Assembly (NCBI RefSeq): GCF_012396365.1
Contig: NZ_JAAXPG010000032.1
Coordinates: 1 to 64,000, forward strand
Source: Nocardiopsis alborubida
GTDB lineage: Bacteria; Actinomycetota; Actinomycetes; Streptosporangiales; Streptosporangiaceae
DNA length: 64,000 nt
Direction: 5' to 3'
Made by a program: the position numbers and the translations under genes. The notes beneath the pieces are model-generated. The model was not told where the DNA came from. It was given only the letters and a program-made list of their open reading frames with translations, and searched no databases. Shown piece after piece: positions 48,569 to 57,297 of this stretch; within the stretch, counting starts at the first letter, position 1, and each line of letters opens with the position of its first letter.

Positions 48569-49770
48569 GCGACGTGCCCCGGAGCATCGTCATCGACGAC
48601 ATCGCCGCCCTGGTCACCAACGACCCCTCCCGCGGCAGGGGGGCCGTGGGGGAGGTCCTCGACGCCGCCCTGGTCGTCGAGGACGGCCGGGTGGCCTGGT
48701 CGGGGCCGCGGTCCCAGGCTCCCGCCGCCGACGCCCGGATCGACGCCGCCGGGCGCTGCGTCCTGCCCGGGTTCGTCGACAGCCACTCCCACATCGTCTT
48801 CGCGGGCGACCGCAGCCGCGAGTTCGCCGCCCGGATGAGCGGACAGCCCTACTCGGCGGGCGGGATCCGCACCACCGTGGCCGCCACGCGCGAGGCCTCC
48901 GACGCCGACCTGCTCGCGGGCGCCCGGCGCCTGGCGCGCGAGGCCCGCGCCCAGGGCACCACCACCCTGGAGGTCAAGTCCGGTTACGGGCTCACCGTCG
49001 CCGACGAGGAGCGCTGCCTCGCCGTGGCCGCCCGCGTCACCGACGAGGTCACCTTCCTGGGCGCGCACGTGGTCGCCCCCGAGTACGCCGACGACCCCCA
49101 GGGCTACGTCGACCTGGTCACGGGCCCCATGCTGGACGCCTGCGCGCCGCACGCCCGGTGGATCGACGTCTTCTGCGAGCGCGGCGCCTTCGACGAGGAC
49201 GCCTCCCGCCGGATCCTGGCCGCCGGGGCGGCGCGCGGCCTGCTGCCCCGCGTGCACGGCAACCAGCTGGGCCCGGGGCCGGGCGTGCGACTGGCGGTCG
49301 AACTGGGCGCCGCCTCGGTCGACCACTGCACGCACCTGGAGTCCGGGGACGTGGACGCCCTGGCCCAGGCGGCCGCGCGTCCCGAGCCCACGGTCGCCAC
49401 CCTGCTGCCCGGGGTGGACTTCTCCACCCGCCAGCCCTACCCGGACGCCCGCGCGCTCATCGACGCCGGGGCCCTGGTCGCCCTGGCCAGCGACTGCAAC
49501 CCGGGTTCCTGCTTCACCTCCAGCCTGGCCTTCTGCGTCGCGGTCGCGGTCCGCGACATGGGCATGACCCCCGACGAGGCGGTGTGGGCGGCCACCGCGG
49601 GGGGAGCGCGGGCCCTGCGACGCACCGACGTCGGCCACCTGGCCCCCGGTGCGCGCGCCGACCTGGTCCTGCTGGACGCGCCCAACCACCTCTACCTCGC
49701 CTACCGGCCCGGGGTCCCCCAGGTCGCGGCGGTCTGGAAGGACGGGGAGCTGGTCTCGGGGCATCCCTGA
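48565..49770 (+). CDS. hutI: Imidazolonepropionase
   Basis: 401 aa. It hydrolyses imidazolone propionate to formiminoglutamate. LPGFVDSHSHIVFAGDRSREFAARMSG carries the first metal ligands, then TLEVKSGYGLT, RVHGNQLGPG, VDHCTHLE and the final LASDCNPGSCFTSSL. AAGGAGG precedes the GTG. It ends the hut operon, completing histidine to N-formylglutamate with the other genes. Confidence 0.95.
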   Translation: MSDVPRSIVIDDIAALVTNDPSRGRGAVGEVLDAALVVEDGRVAWSGPRSQAPAADARIDAAGRCVLPGFVDSHSHIVFAGDRSREFAARMSGQPYSAGGIRTTVAATREASDADLLAGARRLAREARAQGTTTLEVKSGYGLTVADEERCLAVAARVTDEVTFLGAHVVAPEYADDPQGYVDLVTGPMLDACAPHARWIDVFCERGAFDEDASRRILAAGAARGLLPRVHGNQLGPGPGVRLAVELGAASVDHCTHLESGDVDALAQAAARPEPTVATLLPGVDFSTRQPYPDARALIDAGALVALASDCNPGSCFTSSLAFCVAVAVRDMGMTPDEAVWAATAGGARALRRTDVGHLAPGARADLVLLDAPNHLYLAYRPGVPQVAAVWKDGELVSGHP

Positions 49771-49952
49771 GCGCGGACGGCCCGGTGTGAGGAGCGGGTC
49801 AACCAATGTCCTCGCGAACTCAACGAGCGGCTAACCTCCCCGAAACCCGCGGCACCGAACCTGGAGTCACGTCGGTGCGTGTCCGCCGCCGCGGTACAGC
49901 GTCGTTCCGCGGCGGCGGGGGCACCACTCCCACTCCCCCGAGGAGGTCCGCG

Positions 49953-50543
49953 GTGAGCCTGCGGCGTGTCAGGACGGCGGTCGAGGACCGGACCGTGCGC
50001 ACCGCCGGGGGAGCGGACCTCTCCCTGCGCCAGGTGCGCGAGGCCGACGCGCCCGCGCTGGGCGAGCTGCACCGGCGCTGCTCCGCCGAGACCGTGCGCA
50101 ACCGCTACCTCACCGGCATGAGCGAACCGAGCCCGCGCGTGCTCCGGGTGTTCTGCGACCCCGGGCGCGGCCTGACCCTGGCGGTGCGCCCGCTGGGAGA
50201 GCAGGACCCCGTCGCCCTCGGGCACCTGATGTACACCCCCGACCCGGGTGTGGGCGAGATCGCCTTCCTGGTGGAGGACGCCTGGCAGCGGCGCGGGGTG
50301 GGCACCGCCCTGGCCCGCGTGCTGACGGACGTGGCCGTCGACTGGGGTCTGGCCGAGGTACGGGCGGAGACCACGCTGGCCAACACGGGAATGATGCGCG
50401 TCATGGGGCGCATGGGGGCGTCGGTGCGCCTACAGGGGCAGGGCGGGCCGTACGTGCGCGCCCGGCTGCCGGTGGCCGGGGCGCTCCGGTGCGCCCGAGC
50501 CCGGCGCGGCGGCCGACTCGCGCGGCTCACGGGCCAGGACTGA
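49953..50543 (+). CDS. GNAT acetyltransferase
   Basis: 196 aa. A single GNAT domain of the acetyl-CoA-synthetase-associated/Pat-like shape: LRQVREADAPALGELHRRCSAETVRNRYL, then VGEIAFLVEDAWQRRGVGTALARVL (motif A). Similar domains occur in protein lysine acetyltransferases. The GTG at 49953 has GAGGAGG 6 nt upstream; GTG 49875 with GGAG is an alternative. A TAACCT box at 49832-49837 may be the -10. Confidence 0.75.
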   Translation: MSLRRVRTAVEDRTVRTAGGADLSLRQVREADAPALGELHRRCSAETVRNRYLTGMSEPSPRVLRVFCDPGRGLTLAVRPLGEQDPVALGHLMYTPDPGVGEIAFLVEDAWQRRGVGTALARVLTDVAVDWGLAEVRAETTLANTGMMRVMGRMGASVRLQGQGGPYVRARLPVAGALRCARARRGGRLARLTGQD

Positions 50544-50576
50544 GCACGCGGCTCCCGCCCGGAGCCGCACACAGAC

Positions 50577-50617
50577 GCGGGGGCCGACGATCACTGGGGG
50601 GTGTCGTCGGCCCCCGC
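50577..50617. terminator. 14-bp hairpin terminator (convergent genes)
   Basis: GCGGGGGCCGACGA and TCGTCGGCCCCCGC are exact complements around a 13-base loop. It lies after the GNAT gene. Confidence 0.7.
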
Positions 50618-50640
50618 TCGCGGTTGACGCGATGAGGCCG

Positions 50641-50668
50641 TTCCCGGGAGCGGGGCCGCTCCCGGGAA
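50641..50668. terminator. 13-bp hairpin terminator of the Lsr2-like gene
   Basis: TTCCCGGGAGCGG pairs with CCGCTCCCGGGAA around a 2-base centre, 6 bases past the stop of the minus-strand gene. Confidence 0.7.
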
Positions 50669-50674
50669 CGCGGG

Positions 50675-50962
50675 CTAGTTCGACTCGCCGTCCGCGGAGT
50701 CGTCGGAGTCGTCGGAGCCCTCAGCGGGCGCGGAGGACGAAGAGGGCGCGGCCTTCTTGGTGACGCGGCGCTTCTTCACCGGACGCGAGTAGTCGACGAG
50801 GGGCTCCAGGCGGGCCTCGTGCTCCTTGAAGCAGTCGGCGCACGCGTCGACCTCGCGGACGACACCCTCCCAGGCGAACTGGATGACCTCAGTCGCCTCG
50901 ACCTTCTCCTCGCTGACGGCGTGGGGATCGCAGTACTTGAGCGTGAAGACCTCGGTGACCAC
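50675..50962 (-). CDS. Small Lsr2-like protein with Cys/His pairs
   Basis: 95 aa. The core TEVIQFAWEGVVREVDACADCFKEHEARLEPLVDYSRPV resembles the N-terminal dimerisation fold of Lsr2. It adds a CDPH and a CADC pair that could bind zinc, and a basic VKKRRVTKK stretch. The tail is acidic/Ser-rich. The Lsr2 AT-hook domain is absent. GTG 50962 has AAGGGA upstream; a longer start is possible. TATGAT (minus strand, 51009-51014) is a good -10. Likely nucleoid-associated or regulatory; not certain. Confidence 0.6.
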   Translation of the reverse strand: MVTEVFTLKYCDPHAVSEEKVEATEVIQFAWEGVVREVDACADCFKEHEARLEPLVDYSRPVKKRRVTKKAAPSSSSAPAEGSDDSDDSADGESN

Positions 50963-51272
50963 GGCGGGGATTTCCCTTCGGTATCGCGTGAACAGAGCGG
51001 ACCCATTAATCATACACCTGTACGAAAGCGCAAACCGGCTGCATGCCGGATGTGCCGTCACGGGTTCGGGGTCGCCCCGAAGCCTAGCGAAGATTCGGGG
51101 GCGCGTGCGCCCGCCTCCGGCGGGTGTGCCCGGGGTGACCAGGGGGTCCGCGCGGGTGCGGTGTCCGCGTCCGCGGGCGTCGGTGCGCGTGCGTCCCGCC
51201 GCGCGCGCGGCGGGGCGGGGTCCGCGACCGAGTGGCCGTTATGGCACCGCGTGTTTGCCTTCCGGCTCTTTG

Positions 51273-51313
51273 TCGGTTTTCCGAATCGCTTCCGCGCCAT
51301 TGTCGAAAACCGA
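51273..51313. promoter_or_regulatory. Inverted repeat and promoter upstream of the acetate-symporter operon
   Basis: TCGGTTTTC and GAAAACCGA are exact inverted repeats 23 bases apart, in an AT-rich island of the 532-base gap 50963-51494. A TAGGGT -10-like box lies near 51350. The arrangement suggests a regulator-binding site. No gene is supported in the rest of this gap. Confidence 0.45.
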
Positions 51314-51494
51314 TTTGTGCGTTTGGCGAACACGGCGCCGGGCGCATCGCTAGGGTATTGCCCCATCCGGGGGAAAGCGCCGCGTTCGGCCGTTCCATCC
51401 GGACGGACCCGTGGCGGCGCCCGCGCCGCGCACACGGGGAACGGCGGACGCCGTGGGGGAGCGGCGTCCGGAGAGAGGGATCAGGGGGAGGACC

Positions 51495-51941
51495 GTGGTC
51501 GAGTACATGGAGGGTGTCCACAGAGGGCGTGTCGGCGACCGGGGGGAGGGCCCGCGACCGGGGGGAACCCGGTCCGCGGCGGAGCGCCGGCGGGCGCGGG
51601 CCGAACGCACGCGCGCCTGCGAGCGCGTGTCGGTCGACCCGCGTTTCGTGAAACTCCGAAGGCGGTTCGCGCTCCAGTCGGGGCTGCTGGTATCGGCATT
51701 CCTGGTCAGTTACCTGTCCTATCTTCTGCTCTCCGCCTACGCCCGCGATTTCATGAGCAGGCCGCTCACGGATTCGGTGAACGTGGCTCTGGCCATGGGA
51801 ATCGGGCAGTTCCTGTGGGTGTTCGCCCTCGCCTGGGCGTTCGGCCGTTTCTCCGAGCGCTCCCTGGACCCCCTCGCGCGGGAGATCCGCGAGGAGGCCC
51901 GCGGTGAGGAGGCCGCCGACGGGACGGCGGCGGACCGATGA
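51495..51941 (+). CDS. DUF485 membrane protein
   Basis: 148 aa. A basic, disordered head of ~45 residues precedes the DUF485 domain: FVKLRRRFALQSGLLVSAFLVSYLSYLLLSAYA (TM1) and MGIGQFLWVFALAWAFGRFSE (TM2). DUF485 proteins are encoded beside acetate/pyruvate solute:sodium symporters and probably assist them, as here (ATGA overlap with the next gene). GTG 51495 follows GGGGGAGG. Confidence 0.85.
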   Translation: MVEYMEGVHRGRVGDRGEGPRPGGTRSAAERRRARAERTRACERVSVDPRFVKLRRRFALQSGLLVSAFLVSYLSYLLLSAYARDFMSRPLTDSVNVALAMGIGQFLWVFALAWAFGRFSERSLDPLAREIREEARGEEAADGTAADR

Positions 51942-53779
51942 GCGCCGCCGCAGCGGCCGCGGGCGGTGCCGTCACGGGGGACGGCACCGCCCCGGTGCTC
52001 GCCGGGGTGGCAGCGGTCACGGAACCGCACGGGGCCGGCCCGACCCCGGCGGCCGGACCGGCCGCGGTCGCCGACCCCCTGGACGCCCTGGGCGGTGCGC
52101 TGGGGGGCCAGTTCGGCGTCGCGCACGCCTGGACGGTGGGCCTGTGCGCCCTGTTCGTCCTGGTCACCCTCGCCATCACGGTCCGCGCCAGGCGCACCAC
52201 CCGGGGAGCGGTCGACTTCTACGCGGGCGGGCGCGGCTTCTCCAGCGTCCAGAACGGACTCGCCCTGACCGGCGACTACCTGTCCGCGGCCTCCTTCCTG
52301 GGCATCGCCGGGATGATCTCCCTCCAGGGTTACGACGGCTTCCTCTACTCCATCGGCTTCCTGGTGGCCTGGCTGCTGGTGCTGCCGATGGCCCAGCTGG
52401 TGCGCAACACCGGACGCTTCACCATGGCCGACCTGCCCGCCTTCCGCATGCGCCGGATGCGGGTGCGCCTGGCCTGCACCGTCTCCACCGTCACCGTGTG
52501 CGTGTTCTACCTGGTCGCGCAGATGGTCGGCGCCGGAGCCCTGGTCGCGGTCCTGCTCGGCCTGCACGACGGCGGGACCTTCCTGGGGATGGGCGCAGAG
52601 CAGGCCCGCACCGGCGCGATCGTGCTCGTGGGCGTGCTCATGATCGTCTACGTCATGTACGGCGGAATGAAGGCGGCCACCTGGCTCCAGATCATCAAGG
52701 CGGTCGCGCTGCTGGCCGCCACCGGGCTGCTCACCGCCCTGGTGCTGGCCCTGTTCTCCTTCGACCCGCGCGCACTGCTCGGCGGGGCCGCCGAGGCCAG
52801 CGGGCACGGACAGGCCTTCCTGGAACCGGGGCTGCGCTTCGGGGTGGAGGTACCGGGCGACCCCGCCCGGACCCTGTTCAACAAGCTCGACCTCATCAGT
52901 CTCGGACTGGCCCTGGTGCTGGGCACGGTAGCGCTGCCGCACATCCTCATCCGCTTCTACACCGTGCCCGACGGCCGGGCGGCGCGCTCGTCGGTCAACC
53001 GAACGATCGTCATGGTCGGGGCCTTCTACCTCATGACGCTGGCCCTGGGCTTCGGCGCCGCGGCGCTGGTCGGCTCCGAACGCATCGCCGCCATGGACCC
53101 CTCGGGGAACACCGCTGTGCCGATGCTCGCCGAGGAGGTGGGGCGGCTGACCGCCGGACCGGCGGGCGCGGCCGTGCTGCTCGCGCTGATCTCTGCGGTC
53201 GCGCTGGCCACCATCCTCGCCGTCATCGCCAGTCTCACCCTGGCCTCGTCATCCTCGATCGCGCACGACCTGTTCGGCCACGTCCTCATGTGGGGCAGGC
53301 CCCGGGAGTCGCAGGAGGTGGGTGTGGCGCGTCTCTCCGCCTGCCTGATCGGCGTCGTGGCCATCGCGCTGGCCGTGCGGGCCCAGGACATGAACGTGGC
53401 CTTCCTCGTGGGGCTGGCCTTCGCCATCGCGGCCGCGGCCAACCTGCCGGTCATCGTGCTCACCATGTTCTGGCGCCGCTTCAACACCAGGGGCGTGGAG
53501 TGGGGCGTCTACGGCGGACTGTCCGCCACCCTGCTGCTCATGCTGCTGTCCCCGGTGATGTCGGGCAGGACCGACCCCGTCACGGGGGAGAACCTGTCGG
53601 TGCTGCCCGCCTGGATCGACATCCAGCTCTTCCCGATGGAGAACCCGGCGATGCTGGCGGTGCCGTTCGGCTTCGCGTGCGCGGTCGTGGGCAGCCTGCT
53701 CTCGCCGGAGCGCGACACCGCGCGCTTCACCGAGCTGCGGGTGCGCTCCCTGACCGGGTGGGGCGCCGAGCGGGACTGA
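51938..53779 (+). CDS. Cation/acetate symporter (SSS family, ActP-like)
   Basis: 613 aa, ~13 membrane helices. After an Ala/Gly-rich ~60-residue head come the SSS signatures DFYAGGRGFSSVQNGLALTGDYLSAASFLGIAG, MYGGMKAATWLQIIKA and LPHILIRFYTVPDGRAARSSV. These match ActP/MctC-type carriers for acetate, propionate or pyruvate driven by Na+ or H+. It is translationally coupled to DUF485. Confidence 0.85.
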   Translation: MSAAAAAAGGAVTGDGTAPVLAGVAAVTEPHGAGPTPAAGPAAVADPLDALGGALGGQFGVAHAWTVGLCALFVLVTLAITVRARRTTRGAVDFYAGGRGFSSVQNGLALTGDYLSAASFLGIAGMISLQGYDGFLYSIGFLVAWLLVLPMAQLVRNTGRFTMADLPAFRMRRMRVRLACTVSTVTVCVFYLVAQMVGAGALVAVLLGLHDGGTFLGMGAEQARTGAIVLVGVLMIVYVMYGGMKAATWLQIIKAVALLAATGLLTALVLALFSFDPRALLGGAAEASGHGQAFLEPGLRFGVEVPGDPARTLFNKLDLISLGLALVLGTVALPHILIRFYTVPDGRAARSSVNRTIVMVGAFYLMTLALGFGAAALVGSERIAAMDPSGNTAVPMLAEEVGRLTAGPAGAAVLLALISAVALATILAVIASLTLASSSSIAHDLFGHVLMWGRPRESQEVGVARLSACLIGVVAIALAVRAQDMNVAFLVGLAFAIAAAANLPVIVLTMFWRRFNTRGVEWGVYGGLSATLLLMLLSPVMSGRTDPVTGENLSVLPAWIDIQLFPMENPAMLAVPFGFACAVVGSLLSPERDTARFTELRVRSLTGWGAERD

Positions 53780-53855
53780 GCGGCGGTTCCGGGGAGAGGG
53801 GTCCGGGGCGGACGGGCCGGGGCGAAGGACACCGGATGAGGGGGCGGGCGGGGAG

Positions 53856-54872
53856 TCAGTCCCTGTCGGGCGCCTCGGCCATGGCCCGGGCCGCCTCGTG
53901 CAGCAGCTCCGGGATCCGGGGCGCGTTGCGGGCGACGCGGTCCCAGTCACGGGCGGCCTGGTCCAGGAGCTCCCGCGTGGTCGGTTCACCGCCCCCCTGC
54001 CGGACTTTGCGCCTGTCCTCCCTGCGGAAGGAGGCGGTGAACGCCCAGAAGGCCGCCGCCACCACCGGGCGGAACACGCCGCGGCCGCGCACGTCGAGCA
54101 CGGCCTCCACCGCCCAGCGGCCGTCGGCGGAGACGGAGGGGGACAGCCAGGCGGTGATCTCGGCCAGGGAGTGCGTGGCCCGTATCCGGGCGGGGGGAGT
54201 GTCCCGGCCCCGCGCGGCGGCCTCGTACCAGGCGCCCGTGTCCACCTCCAGGGTGCCCTCGGCCGACCGCAGCCAGGCGCCGCGCCCGGGCAGCCGCACC
54301 CGTGCGTTCCAGGTGAGCAGCCCGGCGGGGGCGTCGTGGGTGACGGTTCCCCACGTCACGGGGGCCTCCTGCGTGCCGACGGTGTCGGGCATGGCGAACT
54401 CGGCGGAGGTGGTGCCCGCCTCGTCCCAGGAGACGAGGGTCAGGCCCGTGCCGCTCCAGCCCTTCTCCTCGTCGTCGGCGGGGTCGAGAGGGACGCCCTC
54501 GGGGGACAGCTCGGCGATGAGGTAGTGGCTGCGGGGCGCGAGGTGGCGCCCCCGTTGCAGTTGGAGGGCGGGCTGGCTGGCCGCCACGGCCAGTTCGTCG
54601 GCCTCGGCGGGTGTGTCGGCGCCGCCCTCGCGCAGATCCTCGGCGGCGCGGCGCTGCTCCTCGCGCAGCCGTCGGGCCTCCTCGCCGTCGAGCAGCCCGA
54701 GTTCGTCGGCCCGCTGTTCGAGGCGGGCCCGGGCCTGCGCGTCAGGAGTCAGCAGCCAGCCGCGGCCGTCGAAACGGCAGCTCCGGGCGACCTCGTGCAG
54801 GGCGGCGACGATCCGCTCGACCACCTCCCTGTCCACTGCGGTGATGTCGAAGGTGTGGCTCAGGCGCGGCAC
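53856..54872 (-). CDS. Hypothetical protein, 338 aa
   Basis: 338 aa. No family recognised. It is soluble, beta-rich in the middle (HYLIAELSPEGVPLDP, GLTLVSWDEAGT, RIRATHSLAEITAWL) with a helical segment (~55-85) and a helical C-terminus ending RIPELLHEAARAMAEAP. GTG 54872 has GGAG 5 nt upstream. It is divergent from DUF1697 and converges with the symporter gene. Confidence 0.6.
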   Translation of the reverse strand: MPRLSHTFDITAVDREVVERIVAALHEVARSCRFDGRGWLLTPDAQARARLEQRADELGLLDGEEARRLREEQRRAAEDLREGGADTPAEADELAVAASQPALQLQRGRHLAPRSHYLIAELSPEGVPLDPADDEEKGWSGTGLTLVSWDEAGTTSAEFAMPDTVGTQEAPVTWGTVTHDAPAGLLTWNARVRLPGRGAWLRSAEGTLEVDTGAWYEAAARGRDTPPARIRATHSLAEITAWLSPSVSADGRWAVEAVLDVRGRGVFRPVVAAAFWAFTASFRREDRRKVRQGGGEPTTRELLDQAARDWDRVARNAPRIPELLHEAARAMAEAPDRD

Positions 54873-54990
54873 GGCGTCTCCGGGGTCGTGGTGCGGTTCA
54901 CGTCTGCGCGGCGGCCAGGGAGCCGCGCCTACGGGTGCCAGCGTACGCACCCGCGGCGCCCGCCGGGATCCGCGGGGACGCGCCGGGAAC

Positions 54991-55074
54991 CGGAGGGCCG
55001 ACGTGTCCGCGGTGACGGTCCGGAGGGCCGACGTGCCCGCTGCGGTCGGGCGCGGACGTGCCCGCCGTCGGCAG
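54991..55074. repeat. Degenerate 30-bp tandem repeats
   Basis: Two adjacent 30-base units (54991-55020, 55021-55050) both start CGGAGGGCCGACGTG; a third partial core GACGTGCCCGC is at 55055-55065. A TTGTCCACA DnaA-box-like site follows at 55088-55096. The function of this 54873-55146 gap is unknown. Confidence 0.5.
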
Positions 55075-55146
55075 CGCCGCGGCGGATTGTCCACAGCCGG
55101 GATCGAACACTTGTGCGCTCATCGCCGCCTCGGCACAATGGCGGGC

Positions 55147-55677
55147 ATGACCAGGTACGTCGCGCTGCTGCGCGGAATCAATCTCGGCGCGCACCGCCGC
55201 GTCGCCATGGCCGACCTGCGCGCCCTGCTCGCCGGGCTCGGCTACGGCGACGTGGCCACCCACCTCCAGAGCGGCAACGCGGTGTTCACCGCCGAGGGGA
55301 CCAGTCCCGACGCCGTGGCCCGGCGGGTGCGCGGCGCCGTCGGCTCCGGACTCGGGCTCGACGTGCCGACCGTGGTGCGCACCGCCGGGCAGTTGCGCGC
55401 CGCGGTGGAGGCCAATCCCCTCCCCGTCCCCGACCCGGCCAGGTTCCTCGTCCTGTTCTGCTCCGGCGCCGTGGACGCCGCGGGACTGGCCGGGCTCGAC
55501 CTGTCCGCCCACCCGCGCGAGCGCATGGCGGTGGTGGGCGACCAGGTCTACACCCACCACGAACTCGGGCTCAGACACGCCAGACTCCCCGACCTCGTGG
55601 CCCGACGCGTCGACGGGACGGTGACGGGCCGCAACTGGCGCACCGTACTGCGCCTGCTGGAGATGGCCGAGGCCTGA
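55147..55677 (+). CDS. DUF1697 family protein
   Basis: 176 aa, full length. It starts RYVALLRGINLGAHRRVAMADLRALLAGLGYGDVATHLQSGNAVF, the unmistakable DUF1697 signature, and ends RNWRTVLRLLEMAE. The structure is a ferredoxin-like fold of unknown function. CACAAT lies 7 nt before ATG 55147, a probable leaderless start; ATG 55138 is an alternative. Confidence 0.85.
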   Translation: MTRYVALLRGINLGAHRRVAMADLRALLAGLGYGDVATHLQSGNAVFTAEGTSPDAVARRVRGAVGSGLGLDVPTVVRTAGQLRAAVEANPLPVPDPARFLVLFCSGAVDAAGLAGLDLSAHPRERMAVVGDQVYTHHELGLRHARLPDLVARRVDGTVTGRNWRTVLRLLEMAEA

Positions 55678-55784
55678 GCCACGGGACCGGGGCCGCGCGT
55701 GTCCCGGGGGCTCGGCACTGTCCGAGAGGAGTCCTCGGCGGCGCGCACCCGCCGCCGCGGTGACCGAGTGAAGGGGTGGTGCCC

Positions 55785-56735
55785 GTGCCGATGCGGTGGA
55801 CCGTGATCCTGCGGGATCTGGTGGACACGGCGCGGCCGATCCGGCCCGAGGACTGCCACGGACTGCTCAACCGCTGGTGGCCCCAGTCCCAGGAGGAGCA
55901 CACGGCCGCCAAGCGGTGGGCCATGAACGGGTGGCCCTCGCCCCTGGGCGACCGGCTGCACCACTGGACGCTCACCTGGCTGGACGACGACGCCCCGCCC
56001 CCACTGGTACCGGAGGAACTGGTCGGCGACCCCCAGAGGATCGGCGACCACCTGCTGGTGCCCCTCTCGGCCACCCGGACCTTCGACCGCACCTACACCC
56101 AGATGCTCACCGAGCCGCGCGGCCCGTCCGCGGTGCGCTCGGCCGCGGTGCGCAGCCGGACCCCCATCGTCATGACCACCCGCGACGCCGCCGGTGAGCG
56201 CATTCCGCACATCTGGCCCACCCCGCGGCGCCTCTTCGGCGCCGTGCACCGTTCGGGCGGCGGGATCGTCGGCGGCAGCGGGGCCGTGGGCGCGGTGGCC
56301 CGGTTCGCGCGGCCCGACCTGGCCGAGTCCTGGCTGGAGCTGGTGTTCGGCGGGCTGGCCCTGGTGCGCCGCGAACCCCTGCCCGGCGAGGAGGTGCGGC
56401 TGGCCGAGCACCAGCACGCCGACAACCGCACCGTGCTCGGCTGGCGCGGCGGGCTGAGGCTGGTCCTGGCCGGGGGCGAGCGCCGCCACACCGACGCCTT
56501 CGCCACCCTCCTGGAACTGCTGGAGCTGACCGGTGTGGGCAAGTACACCGCCCAGGGCTTCGGCTCCGTGCGGGTGGACACGGTGACCAGCGGCCAGCTG
56601 TCCGCCCAGGTGCCCGCCCAGCGCCCCCGGCGGACTCCGCACCGGGTGCCCCGGCGCGCCCCGCAGCGCGTGGGTGAGACCCGGGCGCACGCCGTCGCCG
56701 AGACCGAGGAGTTCGGGGGCGCCCTGTTCGACTGA
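55785..56735 (+). CDS. cas6: Cas6-type CRISPR RNA endoribonuclease
   Basis: 316 aa. It would cut the pre-crRNA repeat. The C-terminal half shows the Cas6 RAMP layout: RTPIVM, IPHIWPTPRRLFGAV, a DLAESWLELVFGGLALV helix, a GWRGGLRLVL strand, and the Gly-rich loop LTGVGKYTAQGFGSVRV, the strongest Cas6 hallmark. N-terminal His residues (HTAAKRW, LHHW) could be catalytic. A ~55-residue basic tail follows. GTG 55785 has AAGGGG 8 nt upstream. It lies 562 bases before cas10, so it may be separately transcribed. Confidence 0.72.
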   Translation: MPMRWTVILRDLVDTARPIRPEDCHGLLNRWWPQSQEEHTAAKRWAMNGWPSPLGDRLHHWTLTWLDDDAPPPLVPEELVGDPQRIGDHLLVPLSATRTFDRTYTQMLTEPRGPSAVRSAAVRSRTPIVMTTRDAAGERIPHIWPTPRRLFGAVHRSGGGIVGGSGAVGAVARFARPDLAESWLELVFGGLALVRREPLPGEEVRLAEHQHADNRTVLGWRGGLRLVLAGGERRHTDAFATLLELLELTGVGKYTAQGFGSVRVDTVTSGQLSAQVPAQRPRRTPHRVPRRAPQRVGETRAHAVAETEEFGGALFD

Positions 56736-57297
56736 TTCCGCTGACCGGGGCCGGTGCCGCACCGGTGTCCGGCCCGGCCGTCGGCTCCCATCCCGTGGAC
56801 GGGGACGGGAGCCGGCGGCGTGCTCTCACGGTGAGGGGGCGCGCTCCCGCCCGGCCCGGTCCGCGCCCCGGTCGCGCAGGGCGCGGGCCAGGCCGCGCAG
56901 GTGCGGCACGAGGTCCTGGGGGGTGAGCGGTGCGCCGCTCACGGCGGCGGGGACGGACGTGTCGCCTCCTGGCGGCGCGATCGTCTCGGGCGTGTGCGGG
57001 GCCATCGGGGAACCTTCCGTGCCGGGGCGGGCGTGCACTCAGCTCTCTCGGACAGCGCCGCGCTCCCGGGTCGAGGGGCCCGCGGGGAGGAGACCGCCGG
57101 GCCCGGCCGGGCGGCACCGCGTCCGGGAAGCGGGCGCGTCGTGCCGGGGCGGTGGAGGGCTCCGCTGGCCCGGACTGGTATCGCTTGGTACCGGTGTGTG
57201 CCGTGCGGCACCGTCCGAACCGTCCGAGAGAGGTCAGCAGGCGCCGCACGGCAGCGCCGCGTCCCCGCACGTCCCGCCGATGGAGGAGCCCGACACG
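56736..57297. other. Gap between cas6 and cas10
   Basis: 562 bases. It holds a possible small minus-strand gene (56826-57005) and, around 57175-57195, TGGTATCGCTTGGTACC, in which GGTA/TACC arms could be an operator near a cas10 promoter. No CRISPR repeats are seen. No clear terminator follows cas6. Confidence 0.35.
56826..57005 (-). CDS. Possible small antisense gene between cas6 and cas10
   Basis: 59 aa: a Pro/Thr-rich head and a helical, Arg-rich end (LTPQDLVPHLRGLARALRDRG). AAGG lies 7 nt before the ATG at 57005. It runs against the cas genes. No family is recognised; the high-GC third-position pattern makes chance frames common, so this is weak. Confidence 0.25.
   Translation of the reverse strand: MAPHTPETIAPPGGDTSVPAAVSGAPLTPQDLVPHLRGLARALRDRGADRAGRERAPSP

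Noticed and set aside
54991..55074. Tandem repeats considered as a CRISPR array for the nearby cas genes
   Set aside because: Units are directly adjacent and degenerate, with no unique spacers of constant length.
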